Assembly (NCBI GenBank): GCA_013824085.1
Contig: PNNF01000017.1
Location: 1-52,794, forward strand
Reading direction: 5' to 3'
Length of the DNA: 52,794 nucleotides
From: Chlorobiaceae bacterium
GTDB taxonomy: Bacteria > Bacteroidota > Ignavibacteria > Ignavibacteriales > Ignavibacteriaceae
The translations under genes were made by a program, and so were the position numbers. The notes beneath the pieces are model-generated. The model did not search any database and was not told where the DNA came from. It was given only the letters and a program-made list of their open reading frames with translations. The first letter of the stretch is position 1; each line of letters opens with the position of its first letter. Positions 34,383 to 43,069 of the stretch are shown here, in pieces.

Positions 34383-34802
34383 ATGAAATGTATTTTTTGT
34401 GAAATTGTAAATAGGAATTCTCCTGCAGAAATAATTTTCGAGGATGAAAAAATTATTGCATTCCTTGACAATAAGCCATTTAACTTTGGTCATTCTTTAG
34501 TGATTCCGAAAATTCATTGTGAAGATTTTCTTTCAGTTCCAGAAGATCATCTTATGAATCTAATTTCTGCAGTTCAAGCAGTATCTAAAGCTGTGCTGAA
34601 GGGATTGAATGTTTCAGGTTTTAATATAATTTCAAATAATGGAAAAACTGCGGGTCAATCAGTATTTCATTTTCACTTTCATATAATTCCGAGATTTAAA
34701 AGTGATAAACATAAATATCGACTTAACTTAAAAAGTTATGCTCCAGGTGAAATGAAAAGATTTGCTGAATCAATTAAAAATTTTGTAAATAATCAGGAAT
34801 AA
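34383..34802 (+). CDS. HIT-family nucleotide-binding hydrolase
   Basis: 139 residues. Zinc Cys pair C3-x2-C6 ([10 protein letters not shown]), [24 protein letters not shown] and the histidine triad [12 protein letters not shown] proteins hydrolyse dinucleotides or adenosine phosphoramidates. Short cytosolic housekeeping enzyme; 4 bp before the B12-binding gene. Confidence 0.93.
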   Translation: MKCIFCEIVNRNSPAEIIFEDEKIIAFLDNKPFNFGHSLVIPKIHCEDFLSVPEDHLMNLISAVQAVSKAVLKGLNVSGFNIISNNGKTAGQSVFHFHFHIIPRFKSDKHKYRLNLKSYAPGEMKRFAESIKNFVNNQE

Positions 34803-34806
34803 AAAA

Positions 34807-35214
34807 ATGAAAAATAGAATTCGAGTTTTAGTTGCAAAAGCTGGATTAGACGGTCACGACAGAGGTGCGAAAGTTATTGCTGCTGCTTTACGTGATTCGG
34901 GTATGGAAGTCATTTATACTGGCTTACGACAGACTCCAGAGATGATTGTTGAAGCCGCTACTCAAGAAGATGTTGATGTTATTGGCATCAGTATTTTGTC
35001 AGGTGCACATATGACCCTCTTTCCTAAAATCATAAATTTGATGAAAGCGAAAGGGCTTGATGACGTGCTATTGACAGGTGGTGGAATAATCCCCGAAGAA
35101 GATGTGATAGAATTAAAGAAACTCGGAGTTGGAGAAATATTTACTCCTGGCTCAGCTACAACTGATATTGCGAATTACATCAAAACTTGGAGAGCAGAAC
35201 ATCCACGTAATTAA
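34807..35214 (+). CDS. Stand-alone cobalamin-binding subunit of methylmalonyl-CoA mutase type
   Basis: 135 residues forming one B12-binding Rossmann domain. D-x-H-x2-G is visible as D15-G-H17-D-R-G20 (GLDGHDRG), H17 replacing the dimethylbenzimidazole ligand; [14 protein letters not shown] and [13 protein letters not shown] follow. The domain matches the C-terminal part of methylmalonyl-CoA mutase or the small subunit of isobutyryl-type mutases. It carries adenosylcobalamin for carbon skeleton rearrangement. No catalytic TIM-barrel subunit lies in the window. A terminator follows. Confidence 0.92.
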   Translation: MKNRIRVLVAKAGLDGHDRGAKVIAAALRDSGMEVIYTGLRQTPEMIVEAATQEDVDVIGISILSGAHMTLFPKIINLMKAKGLDDVLLTGGGIIPEEDVIELKKLGVGEIFTPGSATTDIANYIKTWRAEHPRN

Positions 35215-35245
35215 TAGAACTAAAATTTATTATTTTTTTCTAAAC

Positions 35246-35287
35246 TCAAATCTTGTCTAACAACAAAATTTGATTAGAATTTTTTTT
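35246..35287 (+). terminator. Probable terminator after the B12-binding gene
   Basis: Inverted arms TCAAAT (35246-35251) and ATTTGA (35268-35273), with further TTG/CAA pairing inside, are followed by TTAGAA and eight T. It lies between convergent genes. Confidence 0.55.
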
Positions 35288-35291
35288 ACTG

Positions 35292-35630
35292 TTATTCTTC
35301 ATTTAACAGTTTTAATTTTTGCACAAAATCATCAGCGAATGATTTAATAAAATCTGCTGTGTCAGAATCTTTTGTCGAACGATAAAATGTATCTGACATT
35401 TTCAGTAATGTTTGATGAAAGAAAAATTGCATCTCTTCAATGGTCATCTCTTTTGTCCAGAGATCAAGTCCAAGTGTAGATTTATTTTTTTGATCCCAAA
35501 CTGAAATAAGAAAAGCAGAAGACTCCATCTCATCTTTAACATCAGAGTCTGTAGCACTCCATTTAATTTTTGTCGGAATATTATTTTCATCTAAATCGAT
35601 ATTAAAAATTATTGAAGAATTTTTTGACAT
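35292..35630 (-). CDS. gldC: GldC-family protein
   Basis: 112 residues, cytosolic. IDLDENNIPTKIKWSA, SAFLISVWDQKNKSTLGLDLWTKEMTIEEM and FFHQTLLKMSDTF match GldC, a protein linked to gliding motility and the type IX secretion gene set in Bacteroidota, though also found in non-gliding members. It stands alone on the minus strand between a terminator and the FKBP gene. Biochemical role unknown. Confidence 0.88.
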   Translation of the reverse strand: MSKNSSIIFNIDLDENNIPTKIKWSATDSDVKDEMESSAFLISVWDQKNKSTLGLDLWTKEMTIEEMQFFFHQTLLKMSDTFYRSTKDSDTADFIKSFADDFVQKLKLLNEE

Positions 35631-35771
35631 AGTGAACCTTAATTATATTTATAAAAATTTTATGATAATTTAAAACGAAATGAAATTATTTGTAAATCAA
35701 TAATAATTAGAATTAACAAAAATTCCGAACTTGGGAAAAATTATTCTAATTATGTCTTTCTACATTTTCCT

Positions 35772-35782
35772 TATATTGTGCA
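35772..35782 (+). promoter_or_regulatory. Candidate -10 box for the FKBP-amylase-gatB-lepB run
   Basis: TATATTGTGCA, 40 bp before the GTG start at 35823, similar to boxes ahead of hrcA, surE and the YHS gene. An AACAGGAG ribosome site follows at 35810-35817. Confidence 0.3.
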
Positions 35783-35822
35783 ATTAAATTATTATTTATT
35801 TATTTAGTTAACAGGAGTAAGT

Positions 35823-36521
35823 GTGAATAAAACATTATTGTTAGTATTGCTTTCAGTCAGTTTTGTTTCTTGTCAAAATAATTACAACAAACCAGAAGAT
35901 TTAAAAACCGACAAAGAAAAAGTCAGTTATAGCATCGGGGTAGATGTTGGCAACAGCTTAAAAGCTAATGAGATTGATGTTGAAGCAAAGGCATTCATTA
36001 AAGGCTTAGAAGACGCATTAAAAGGAGATTCACTACTTTTAACTGCAACACAAATGCAAGAAGTAATTCAAAAATTTCAACAAGAGATGGCAGCTAAACA
36101 GAGTGAAAAACAAAAAATAGTTGGCGAAAAAAGTAAAGCAGAAGGCGAAGCATTCCTCGCAGAAAATAAAATGAAAACAGGTGTTGTAACTACTGCAACT
36201 GGACTTCAATACAAAGTTGTTACTGCAGGTAAAGGACCAAGCCCAAAAGAAACTGACAAAGTAAGAGTTCATTACAGAGGCAGATTGATTGATGGAACTG
36301 TCTTTGATAATTCTTATGATCGTGGTGAGCCAATTACATTTCCTTTGAACGGTGTAATTCCAGGTTGGACAGAAGCATTGCAGTTAATGAAAGTTGGCGA
36401 TAAATGGGAAATTTATCTTCCCTCACAATTAGGTTATGGCGAAGCTGGTGCTGGCACTATTCCACCAAACGCAGCTTTAATTTTTGAAGTTGAATTATTG
36501 GAAATTAACCCAAAAGAGTAG
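35823..36521 (+). CDS. FKBP-type peptidyl-prolyl isomerase lipoprotein
   Basis: 232 residues with a type II signal peptide (lipobox FVSC, C17), an FKBP_N dimerisation domain (about 28-115; SYSIGVDVGNSLKANE) and an FKBP domain (about 125-230; VRVHYRGRLIDGTVFDNSYDRG, FPLNGVIPGWTEALQLMKVGDKW, YGEAGAGTIPPNAALIFEVELL). It speeds folding of exported proteins; of the FkpA/Mip type but lipid-anchored. GTG start after AGGAG. 8 bp before the amylase gene. Confidence 0.93.
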   Translation: MNKTLLLVLLSVSFVSCQNNYNKPEDLKTDKEKVSYSIGVDVGNSLKANEIDVEAKAFIKGLEDALKGDSLLLTATQMQEVIQKFQQEMAAKQSEKQKIVGEKSKAEGEAFLAENKMKTGVVTTATGLQYKVVTAGKGPSPKETDKVRVHYRGRLIDGTVFDNSYDRGEPITFPLNGVIPGWTEALQLMKVGDKWEIYLPSQLGYGEAGAGTIPPNAALIFEVELLEINPKE

Positions 36522-36529
36522 GAACAATT

Positions 36530-37876
36530 ATGAAGCGGTATTTTATTTTTTTAGGAATCATAATGTTTTCGTTTATGTTTAATCTTTTTGGTCAGCCAAA
36601 AAGTAGTGTCAAAAGTCCTGCGTGGAGTTATAACTTAAATATTTATGAAGTTAATCTTCGCCAGTTTACACCAAGTGGAACGATAAAAGAATTTCGAACT
36701 CATCTGCCTCGTTTAAAAGAGATGGGAGTTGGAATTCTTTGGTTTATGCCAATTCATCCTATCGGAGAAAAAAATCGAAAGGGAACACTTGGAAGTTATT
36801 ATTCAGTAAAAGATTATTTTGCTGTTGATCCAGCGTATGGAACGATGGACGAATTTAAAGCACTCGTTAAAGAAATACAATCAATGGGGATGTATGTAAT
36901 TCTTGATTGGGTAGCTAATCATACTGCTTGGGATCATCCATTGACAATAACAAATCCAGAATTTTTTACACGTGATTCGCTAGGAAATAAAATGCCGCCC
37001 GTTCCCGATTGGTCTGATGTGGTTGATCTTAACTTCGATAAAAAAGAAGTTTGGAAATATATGTATAATGCTTTGGAGTTTTGGGTGCGCGAAGTGAATG
37101 TTGACGGATATAGATGCGATGTTGCTGCAATGGTTCCTTTTGAATTTTGGGATGAAGCAAGAAAAAGATTGGACAAAATTAAACCTGTCTTTATGCTCGC
37201 AGAAGCTGAAGAACCTAAACATCACATCAAAGCTTTTGATATGAGTTATTCTTGGGAGATGCATCATCTCTGGGCAAAAATTTATCGAGAAGAAAAAAAA
37301 GCTTCTGACATTGTTGCTGAATTAAAAAAAGAAAAAAAGAAATTTCCTAAAAATGCTTTCCGTATGAGATTCACAACTAACCATGATGAAAATTCTTGGA
37401 ACGGAACTGAGTTCGAAAAATTTGGTGACGGTGCAAAAACTTTTGCGGTTGTTGGTGCAACTATTCCCGGAATGTTTTTAATTTATACGGGACAAGAATC
37501 TGCAAATAAAAAGAGATTGGATTTCTTTGAAAAAGATGCAGTCAAATGGGGAAATTTTGTCTCACAAGATTTTTATTCAAGACTCAATTCATTGAAGAAA
37601 GAAAATAAGGCACTCTGGAATGGCGAAAAAGGTGGAGAGTTTATTAATGTAAATAATTCATCGCCCGATAAAATTCTTTCGTTCATTCGGAAAAAAGATA
37701 ATAACAAAATTTTAGTCATCGCTAATTTATCAAAAGAGAAGAAGGATGTAAGTTTCCAAGATAAAAATTATTCGGGAACTTATACAGATGCTTTCAGTGG
37801 TGAAAAAATAAATTTAACAAAAGAAGAGAGTTTGCAATTAACTCCTTGGTCATATAAGGTGCTGATATCCAGATAA
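36530..37876 (+). CDS. Secreted alpha-amylase family (GH13) glycosidase
   Basis: 448 residues: signal peptide about 1-21, then a GH13 barrel. Visible regions: YEVNLRQFTP, LDWVANHT (region I), GYRCDVAAMVP with the nucleophile Asp (region II), FMLAEAEE with the acid Glu (region III) and FTTNHDENSW with the transition-state Asp (region IV). A small C-terminal beta domain follows. It hydrolyses alpha-glucans in the periplasm or outside. Placed between FKBP and gatB in a tight plus-strand run. Exact substrate unclear. Confidence 0.92.
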   Translation: MKRYFIFLGIIMFSFMFNLFGQPKSSVKSPAWSYNLNIYEVNLRQFTPSGTIKEFRTHLPRLKEMGVGILWFMPIHPIGEKNRKGTLGSYYSVKDYFAVDPAYGTMDEFKALVKEIQSMGMYVILDWVANHTAWDHPLTITNPEFFTRDSLGNKMPPVPDWSDVVDLNFDKKEVWKYMYNALEFWVREVNVDGYRCDVAAMVPFEFWDEARKRLDKIKPVFMLAEAEEPKHHIKAFDMSYSWEMHHLWAKIYREEKKASDIVAELKKEKKKFPKNAFRMRFTTNHDENSWNGTEFEKFGDGAKTFAVVGATIPGMFLIYTGQESANKKRLDFFEKDAVKWGNFVSQDFYSRLNSLKKENKALWNGEKGGEFINVNNSSPDKILSFIRKKDNNKILVIANLSKEKKDVSFQDKNYSGTYTDAFSGEKINLTKEESLQLTPWSYKVLISR

Positions 37877-37881
37877 ATTCA

Positions 37882-39327
37882 ATGTTAAATAAGTACGAAG
37901 CAGTTATTGGATTAGAAGTTCACGCACAACTTTTGACTAATAGTAAATTGTTTTGTGGTTGTTCAGCAAAATTTGGAAATGAACCGAACACAAATATTTG
38001 TCCAATTTGTCTCGGGCATCCGGGTGTGTTGCCTGTCCTCAATAAAAAAGCAGTTGAGTTTACTGCTCTAATGGGATTAGCAACAAATTGTAAGATAAAT
38101 CAGAAATCCATTTTTGCTCGTAAAAATTATTTCTATCCCGATTTACCAAAAGGATTTCAAACTTCTCAATATGATAAACCACTTTGTGAAGATGGTTTTC
38201 TTGAAGTGAAAACAAAAGATGGATTAACAAAAAAAATTAATATCAAAAGAATTCATCTTGAAGAAGATGCGGGAAAATCGATTCACGATCAAGCATATGA
38301 AACATTAGTTGACGTAAACCGATGTAGCGTTCCATTGATGGAAATTGTTACTGACCCTGATATCAACTCATCTGAAGAAGCTTATTTATATTTGACGAAG
38401 ATAAAACAGATAGTTCAATACCTCGATATTTGTGATGGAAATATGGAAGAAGGCTCTTTGCGTTGTGATGCAAATGTTTCTGTCAGATTAATTGGCGAAA
38501 AAACTTTGGGCACAAAAACCGAAGTGAAAAATATGAACTCGTTTCGTAATGTAGAAAAAGCTATCAATAAAGAGATTGAAAGACAAATTGAAATTATTGA
38601 AGACGGCGGAAAAATTATTCAGCAGACTTTGCTTTGGAATGACAATGATAATAATGTTTCTCCAATGAGAAGCAAAGAGGAAGCACACGATTATAGATAT
38701 TTCCCCGAACCTGATTTGATGCCCGTCGTTATTGATGAAAAATGGCAGACGCGTTTATTATCGATTCTTCCTGAATTACCAGAAAAAAAAATTGAGCGAT
38801 TTGTAACTCAATATCAGTTGCCTTTGTACGATTCTGAAATTCTTACTCAAGATAAATCGATTGCAGAATATTTTGAAAACGTAACTTCAATTTGTGATGA
38901 TTATAAATCTGCAAGCAATTGGATTATGACGAGTGTGCTCGGCTACTTGAATGAAAAAAAAATTAACATTAAGCAATTTCCAATCTCTTCTGAAAATTTT
39001 GGCAAAATGTTGAATCTAATTAAGAGTGGAATTATCAGTTCAAAAATTGCGAAAGAAATATTTTCAGAAATGCTTGAGAATAATTCTGATCCTGAAATAA
39101 TTATTAAAGAAAAAAATCTTGTTCAAATATCTGATACTGACGAAATAAAAAAAATTATAGAATTTATTTTGGATACTAATAAATCTGAACTTGAAGACTA
39201 TCTTAATGGTAAAGAAAAAATTTTTGGTTCATTTGTCGGAAAGATAATGAAAGAATCAAAAGGGAAAGCAAATCCCAAGATTGTAAATGAGTTACTTAAA
39301 TCAATTTTAGAATCAATGAAAAATTAG
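37882..39327 (+). CDS. gatB: Asp/Glu-tRNA amidotransferase subunit B
   Basis: 481 residues. YEAVIGLEVHAQLLTNSKLFC opens the kinase-like domain; zinc ligands lie in FCGCSAKFG and ICPICLGHPG; LPKGFQTSQYDKP and IHLEEDAGKS form the amide-transfer site; SLRCDANVSVR and TEVKNMNSFR are conserved. The C-terminal YqeY-like tail binds tRNA. Works with gatC (32.3 kb) and an off-window gatA. Confidence 0.96.
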   Translation: MLNKYEAVIGLEVHAQLLTNSKLFCGCSAKFGNEPNTNICPICLGHPGVLPVLNKKAVEFTALMGLATNCKINQKSIFARKNYFYPDLPKGFQTSQYDKPLCEDGFLEVKTKDGLTKKINIKRIHLEEDAGKSIHDQAYETLVDVNRCSVPLMEIVTDPDINSSEEAYLYLTKIKQIVQYLDICDGNMEEGSLRCDANVSVRLIGEKTLGTKTEVKNMNSFRNVEKAINKEIERQIEIIEDGGKIIQQTLLWNDNDNNVSPMRSKEEAHDYRYFPEPDLMPVVIDEKWQTRLLSILPELPEKKIERFVTQYQLPLYDSEILTQDKSIAEYFENVTSICDDYKSASNWIMTSVLGYLNEKKINIKQFPISSENFGKMLNLIKSGIISSKIAKEIFSEMLENNSDPEIIIKEKNLVQISDTDEIKKIIEFILDTNKSELEDYLNGKEKIFGSFVGKIMKESKGKANPKIVNELLKSILESMKN

Positions 39328-39336
39328 GAGTTGTGA

Positions 39337-40350
39337 TTGTCATTCAAGGAAAAATTAAAAAAGTTCGTGGGAATAAAAACAGTTGAAGAACTGAACAAAA
39401 CGAGAACTAAAAAAGAAAAAATTAAAGATTTTTTTGAGTCCTTATTTTTTGCTGGAATAGCAGCGTTATTCATTATTACTTTTATCGTTCAGAATACGCG
39501 TATTCCAACTACATCTATGGTCGGGACAATTCTTGTTGGAGATTTTGTTCTCGTAAATAAATTTATTTTTGGTTCAAGTTCACCCAAATATATTCCATTC
39601 ACAGAAATTGAGTTGCCATATTATTTCACACTTCCCTCAGTAAGAGAGCCAAAAGAGGGCGATATTGTTGTCTTCGAATATCCTGGGCATAAAGATCAAT
39701 TAAGACCAGATGAGAGATTGCCGCATCTGATGTTGCCCGAAGAATTTTATAATTTAAATGTTAATTATGTAAAAAGATTAATTGGTTTGCCCGGCGATAC
39801 AATAGAGATTCGCGATAAAGTAGTTTACATCAATGGTAAAGAAGCTCCCATTCCGCCTTACGTTCGTTACTATGATGAGGAGTTAAGCCGAGTTGCAGCT
39901 TATCCAGATGTCTATAAACCATTTCCTGCTGGACAAAGAGATCCAAATATTTTTCCTTCGGGAAAAGATTGGAATCAGGATAATTACGGACCACTTTATA
40001 TCCCGAAAAAAGGTGATGTAGTTGAGTTGAACATTGATAACATTGATCAATGGCGAACAATAATTGATCGCGAGTTTATGAGTCGTGTTGTAACAGTTCG
40101 GGATTCGGTAATTTATATAAACGGGGAACCAAAAACTTCTTACACTTTGAAGAAAGATTACTTCTTTATGTTGGGTGATAATCGAGATGTGAGTCTTGAT
40201 AGTAGATTCTGGGGCTTCATTTCACGCGATATGATTGTTGGGCAGGCTTTTATGGTTTTATTTTCTTGGGATAGAGATATTCCGTTCAGTGATTTCTTTA
40301 GATTGATTTCATCTATTCGACCTGAAAGAATATTAAAACTTTTAGAATAA
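39337..40350 (+). CDS. lepB: Signal peptidase I
   Basis: 337 residues. N-terminal membrane helix (about 30-50), then the Ser nucleophile in IPTTSMVGTILVGD and the Lys general base in YVKRLIGLPGDTIEI, with the end GDNRDVSLDSRFWG. It removes signal peptides at the outer face of the inner membrane. A large insert (about 165-250) between the lysine box and GDNRD is usual in this phylum. TTG start, 9 bp after gatB. Confidence 0.94.
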   Translation: MSFKEKLKKFVGIKTVEELNKTRTKKEKIKDFFESLFFAGIAALFIITFIVQNTRIPTTSMVGTILVGDFVLVNKFIFGSSSPKYIPFTEIELPYYFTLPSVREPKEGDIVVFEYPGHKDQLRPDERLPHLMLPEEFYNLNVNYVKRLIGLPGDTIEIRDKVVYINGKEAPIPPYVRYYDEELSRVAAYPDVYKPFPAGQRDPNIFPSGKDWNQDNYGPLYIPKKGDVVELNIDNIDQWRTIIDREFMSRVVTVRDSVIYINGEPKTSYTLKKDYFFMLGDNRDVSLDSRFWGFISRDMIVGQAFMVLFSWDRDIPFSDFFRLISSIRPERILKLLE

Positions 40351-40425
40351 AATTGATTTCGATAAATAAAATTTTTTAAAACATCTTCCTACTGAAGAAT
40401 AATTTCAAGAATAAATTTGGATTAA

Positions 40426-41709
40426 ATGGTAGAACTTCTAAAAATAAATTACGATAAATATAAATTGAACAATGGGTTGGAAGTCATTTTATATCAGGAC
40501 AAAAGTAATCCCATTGTGGCGTTAGATCTTTTGTATAATGTTGGTTCACGAAATGAAAAAAGAGGGAAGACAGGACTCGCGCATTTCTTTGAACATATGA
40601 TGTTTCAAGGTTCAGCAAATTTGGAAAAGGGGATGCACTTTAAGCTGTTAAATCAAGTCGGCGGTGTGCTTAATGCGTCAACAAGTTCCGATTATACGAA
40701 GTATTGGGAAACAGTTACTTCAAATTATTTGGAGTTAATTCTTTTTTTAGAATCTGAAAGAATGGGAAATTTTATTCCAGCACTTACACAAGAAAAAATT
40801 CAAAATCAAATTGATGTCATAGTTAATGAAAGATTAGAGAACTATGACAATCAACCTTACGGCTTGTCATCGGAAAAATTACATGCTATGATGTTCACTG
40901 AAGATCATCCTTACAGCTGGCCTACAATAGGTTACATAAATGATATCAAAAGTTTTTCGATTGAGGACACAAAAGATTTTTTCCAAAAATATTACTCGCC
41001 TTCAAATGCAACACTGTTAATTGGTGGCGATTTTGAAAAAGAAAAAACAATAAAATTAATTGAAAAATATTTTGGCGAGATTCCTTCAAATCAAGAAGAT
41101 CTGAAGAATGAAGTTCTCGTTCCAGAAAATTCAACAAAATCTAAATTAAAATTTGAGTATGAAGATAAAGTTGAATTACAAAAGTTATCACTCGCTTGGC
41201 ATATAATTAAATCGACGGAAGAAGAAGATGTAATTTTAGATTTTATCTGTTTGATATTAACGGGTTCAAAAAATGGAAGATTAACTAAAAAAATTATTTA
41301 TCAAGAAGAGAAATGTAGCTCGATAGATGCAACATTATACTCAAGGAAGTATTCAGGTTTGTTTATTGTAAGCGCTAAAATTCGGCATGAGTTTAATGCT
41401 GAAGAAATAAAAAATGAGATACTGACTGAATTAGTGATAATTAAAAAAAGTGGAATTGATGAGGATGAATTTATAAGGGCGTTGAATAATTATAAGACTG
41501 GATTTTTGTTATCGATGGAAGGTATAAGTTCATTGTGCACAAATTTGAATCGATTCAATTTTTATTTTAATGAACCAGACTTGTTGAATAAATTTTACAA
41601 AACTTATTGCGGCATTACTAACGATGACATTATTAGAGTAGCAAATAAATTTTTCGACGACAGTTTTTGTGAAATGATAATTCATCCAATGAGAGGTGCA
41701 AATGAATAA
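40426..41709 (+). CDS. M16 zinc peptidase, catalytic member
   Basis: 427 residues of the pitrilysin/processing-peptidase family. The inverted zinc motif HxxEH is present (LAHFFEHMMFQGS), with the distal Glu in NERLENYDNQPYG. Two M16 half domains. Works with the next gene product, which lacks the zinc site. ATG 40426; the upstream 75 bp gap may carry a promoter. Its 3' end overlaps the start of the second M16 gene by 8 bp. Confidence 0.92.
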   Translation: MVELLKINYDKYKLNNGLEVILYQDKSNPIVALDLLYNVGSRNEKRGKTGLAHFFEHMMFQGSANLEKGMHFKLLNQVGGVLNASTSSDYTKYWETVTSNYLELILFLESERMGNFIPALTQEKIQNQIDVIVNERLENYDNQPYGLSSEKLHAMMFTEDHPYSWPTIGYINDIKSFSIEDTKDFFQKYYSPSNATLLIGGDFEKEKTIKLIEKYFGEIPSNQEDLKNEVLVPENSTKSKLKFEYEDKVELQKLSLAWHIIKSTEEEDVILDFICLILTGSKNGRLTKKIIYQEEKCSSIDATLYSRKYSGLFIVSAKIRHEFNAEEIKNEILTELVIIKKSGIDEDEFIRALNNYKTGFLLSMEGISSLCTNLNRFNFYFNEPDLLNKFYKTYCGITNDDIIRVANKFFDDSFCEMIIHPMRGANE

Positions 41710-43069
41710 TGTTATTACAGAGCTTCTCCAAGCCGATGATTTAATTTTTTCTCCACCAAAATTTAATAGTCGAACTCTGACCAATGGAATTAAGGTTCAA
41801 TCGTATGTGAAGCATCATTTGCCGTTGGTGCAATTTTCTCTGATGCTCAAAGGCGGGAATAAATATGACTTACGTAGTAAACAGGGAACTGCTTATTTGC
41901 TTGCGAAGTTAATTGATGAAGGTGCGGGTGACTACGATAATTATCAGTTGAGTGATATGATTGGAAAACTCGGCGCAAGCATTTCTGTCGATTGTGGAAA
42001 CGAAAATATTAATTTTAATCTTCTGACTCTTTCAGAAAATTTTGAAAAAGTTTTTGATCTGCTCCTTTTAATTTTGACTAAGCCACGTTTTAACGACGAA
42101 GATTTTGAAAGAGAGAAAAAATCATTATTAATTTTTCAGAACCAAATTAAAAAATATCCTGATTTTATTGCGTCGCGTTTAATACCGTTGTTTATTTTTG
42201 ATGAATCAAATCCTTATTCGAACAGCAGTTTTGGTTTTAGTAACACAGTTGAAACAATTTCAAAAAGTGATGTTGTTGAACATTATAATAAATTTCTTTC
42301 TTCTAAGAATATCGCAATAAACATAGTAGGAAGTTTTGATGAAGCGAATGTTTTAAGTTTGTTTGAAAAGAGATTTGAATCGCTTCCAAAATTTACTCCA
42401 ATTCCACAATATGATTATGCATATAGTGAGATGATAGGGAAACAGGTTGTTGTAATCGATAATAAAAATGCACTTCAATCCGAAATTAGGATTGCCCACT
42501 CATTTCCGAAGAGAAATTTAAAAAATATTTTTTCTAACAGTATTTTAAATCTGATTTTTGGTGGAGATTTTTCAAGTAGATTAAATCAAAATCTTCGTGA
42601 AGAAAAAGGTTTGACTTATGGAATTGGTTCACAAATTGTTAATTATTTGGAAGCATCCTATTTTAACGCTGCTACTTCAGTTTCCACAGACGAAAGCTTT
42701 AACGCTGTTAATGAAATTCTTAATGAGATGCAAAAAATAAAAATCGACATCACAGAAAAAGAAATAACTGATGCGAAGCAAAAAATAAAAAGAAATTTCG
42801 CAATGTCATTCGAGACTTTGGGAGATGCAATTAATCTTCTAAAGAATAAAACTTATTTTGATTTGGAAGATAATTTTTATGATAATTATACAGCCTCTTT
42901 AGATTTAGTAACATATGACGAAGTCAAAAAAAATGCGAATGAAAATCTAAAGCCCGATGATTGCCTGATTATTATTGCTGGTGATAAAGAAAAAATATTA
43001 GCTCAATTTAGCAACTCTGAATATAAAAATATTGTAATCAGCGATGTTGAAGGAAACATTATTCAATAA
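41702..43069 (+). CDS. M16 peptidase-like protein without a zinc site
   Basis: 455 residues. The M16 fold is clear (LPLVQFSLMLKGGNKYD, GTAYLLAKLIDEG, NPYSNSSFGF, LNQNLREEKGLTYGIGS with the R/Y substrate site), but HxxEH is replaced by YLLAK, so it is the non-catalytic partner. Such pairs act as heterodimers. ATG 41702 with GAGAGG upstream is preferred over GTG 41696. The 3' end overlaps a convergent gene by 11 bp. Confidence 0.9.
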   Translation: MNNVITELLQADDLIFSPPKFNSRTLTNGIKVQSYVKHHLPLVQFSLMLKGGNKYDLRSKQGTAYLLAKLIDEGAGDYDNYQLSDMIGKLGASISVDCGNENINFNLLTLSENFEKVFDLLLLILTKPRFNDEDFEREKKSLLIFQNQIKKYPDFIASRLIPLFIFDESNPYSNSSFGFSNTVETISKSDVVEHYNKFLSSKNIAINIVGSFDEANVLSLFEKRFESLPKFTPIPQYDYAYSEMIGKQVVVIDNKNALQSEIRIAHSFPKRNLKNIFSNSILNLIFGGDFSSRLNQNLREEKGLTYGIGSQIVNYLEASYFNAATSVSTDESFNAVNEILNEMQKIKIDITEKEITDAKQKIKRNFAMSFETLGDAINLLKNKTYFDLEDNFYDNYTASLDLVTYDEVKKNANENLKPDDCLIIIAGDKEKILAQFSNSEYKNIVISDVEGNIIQ

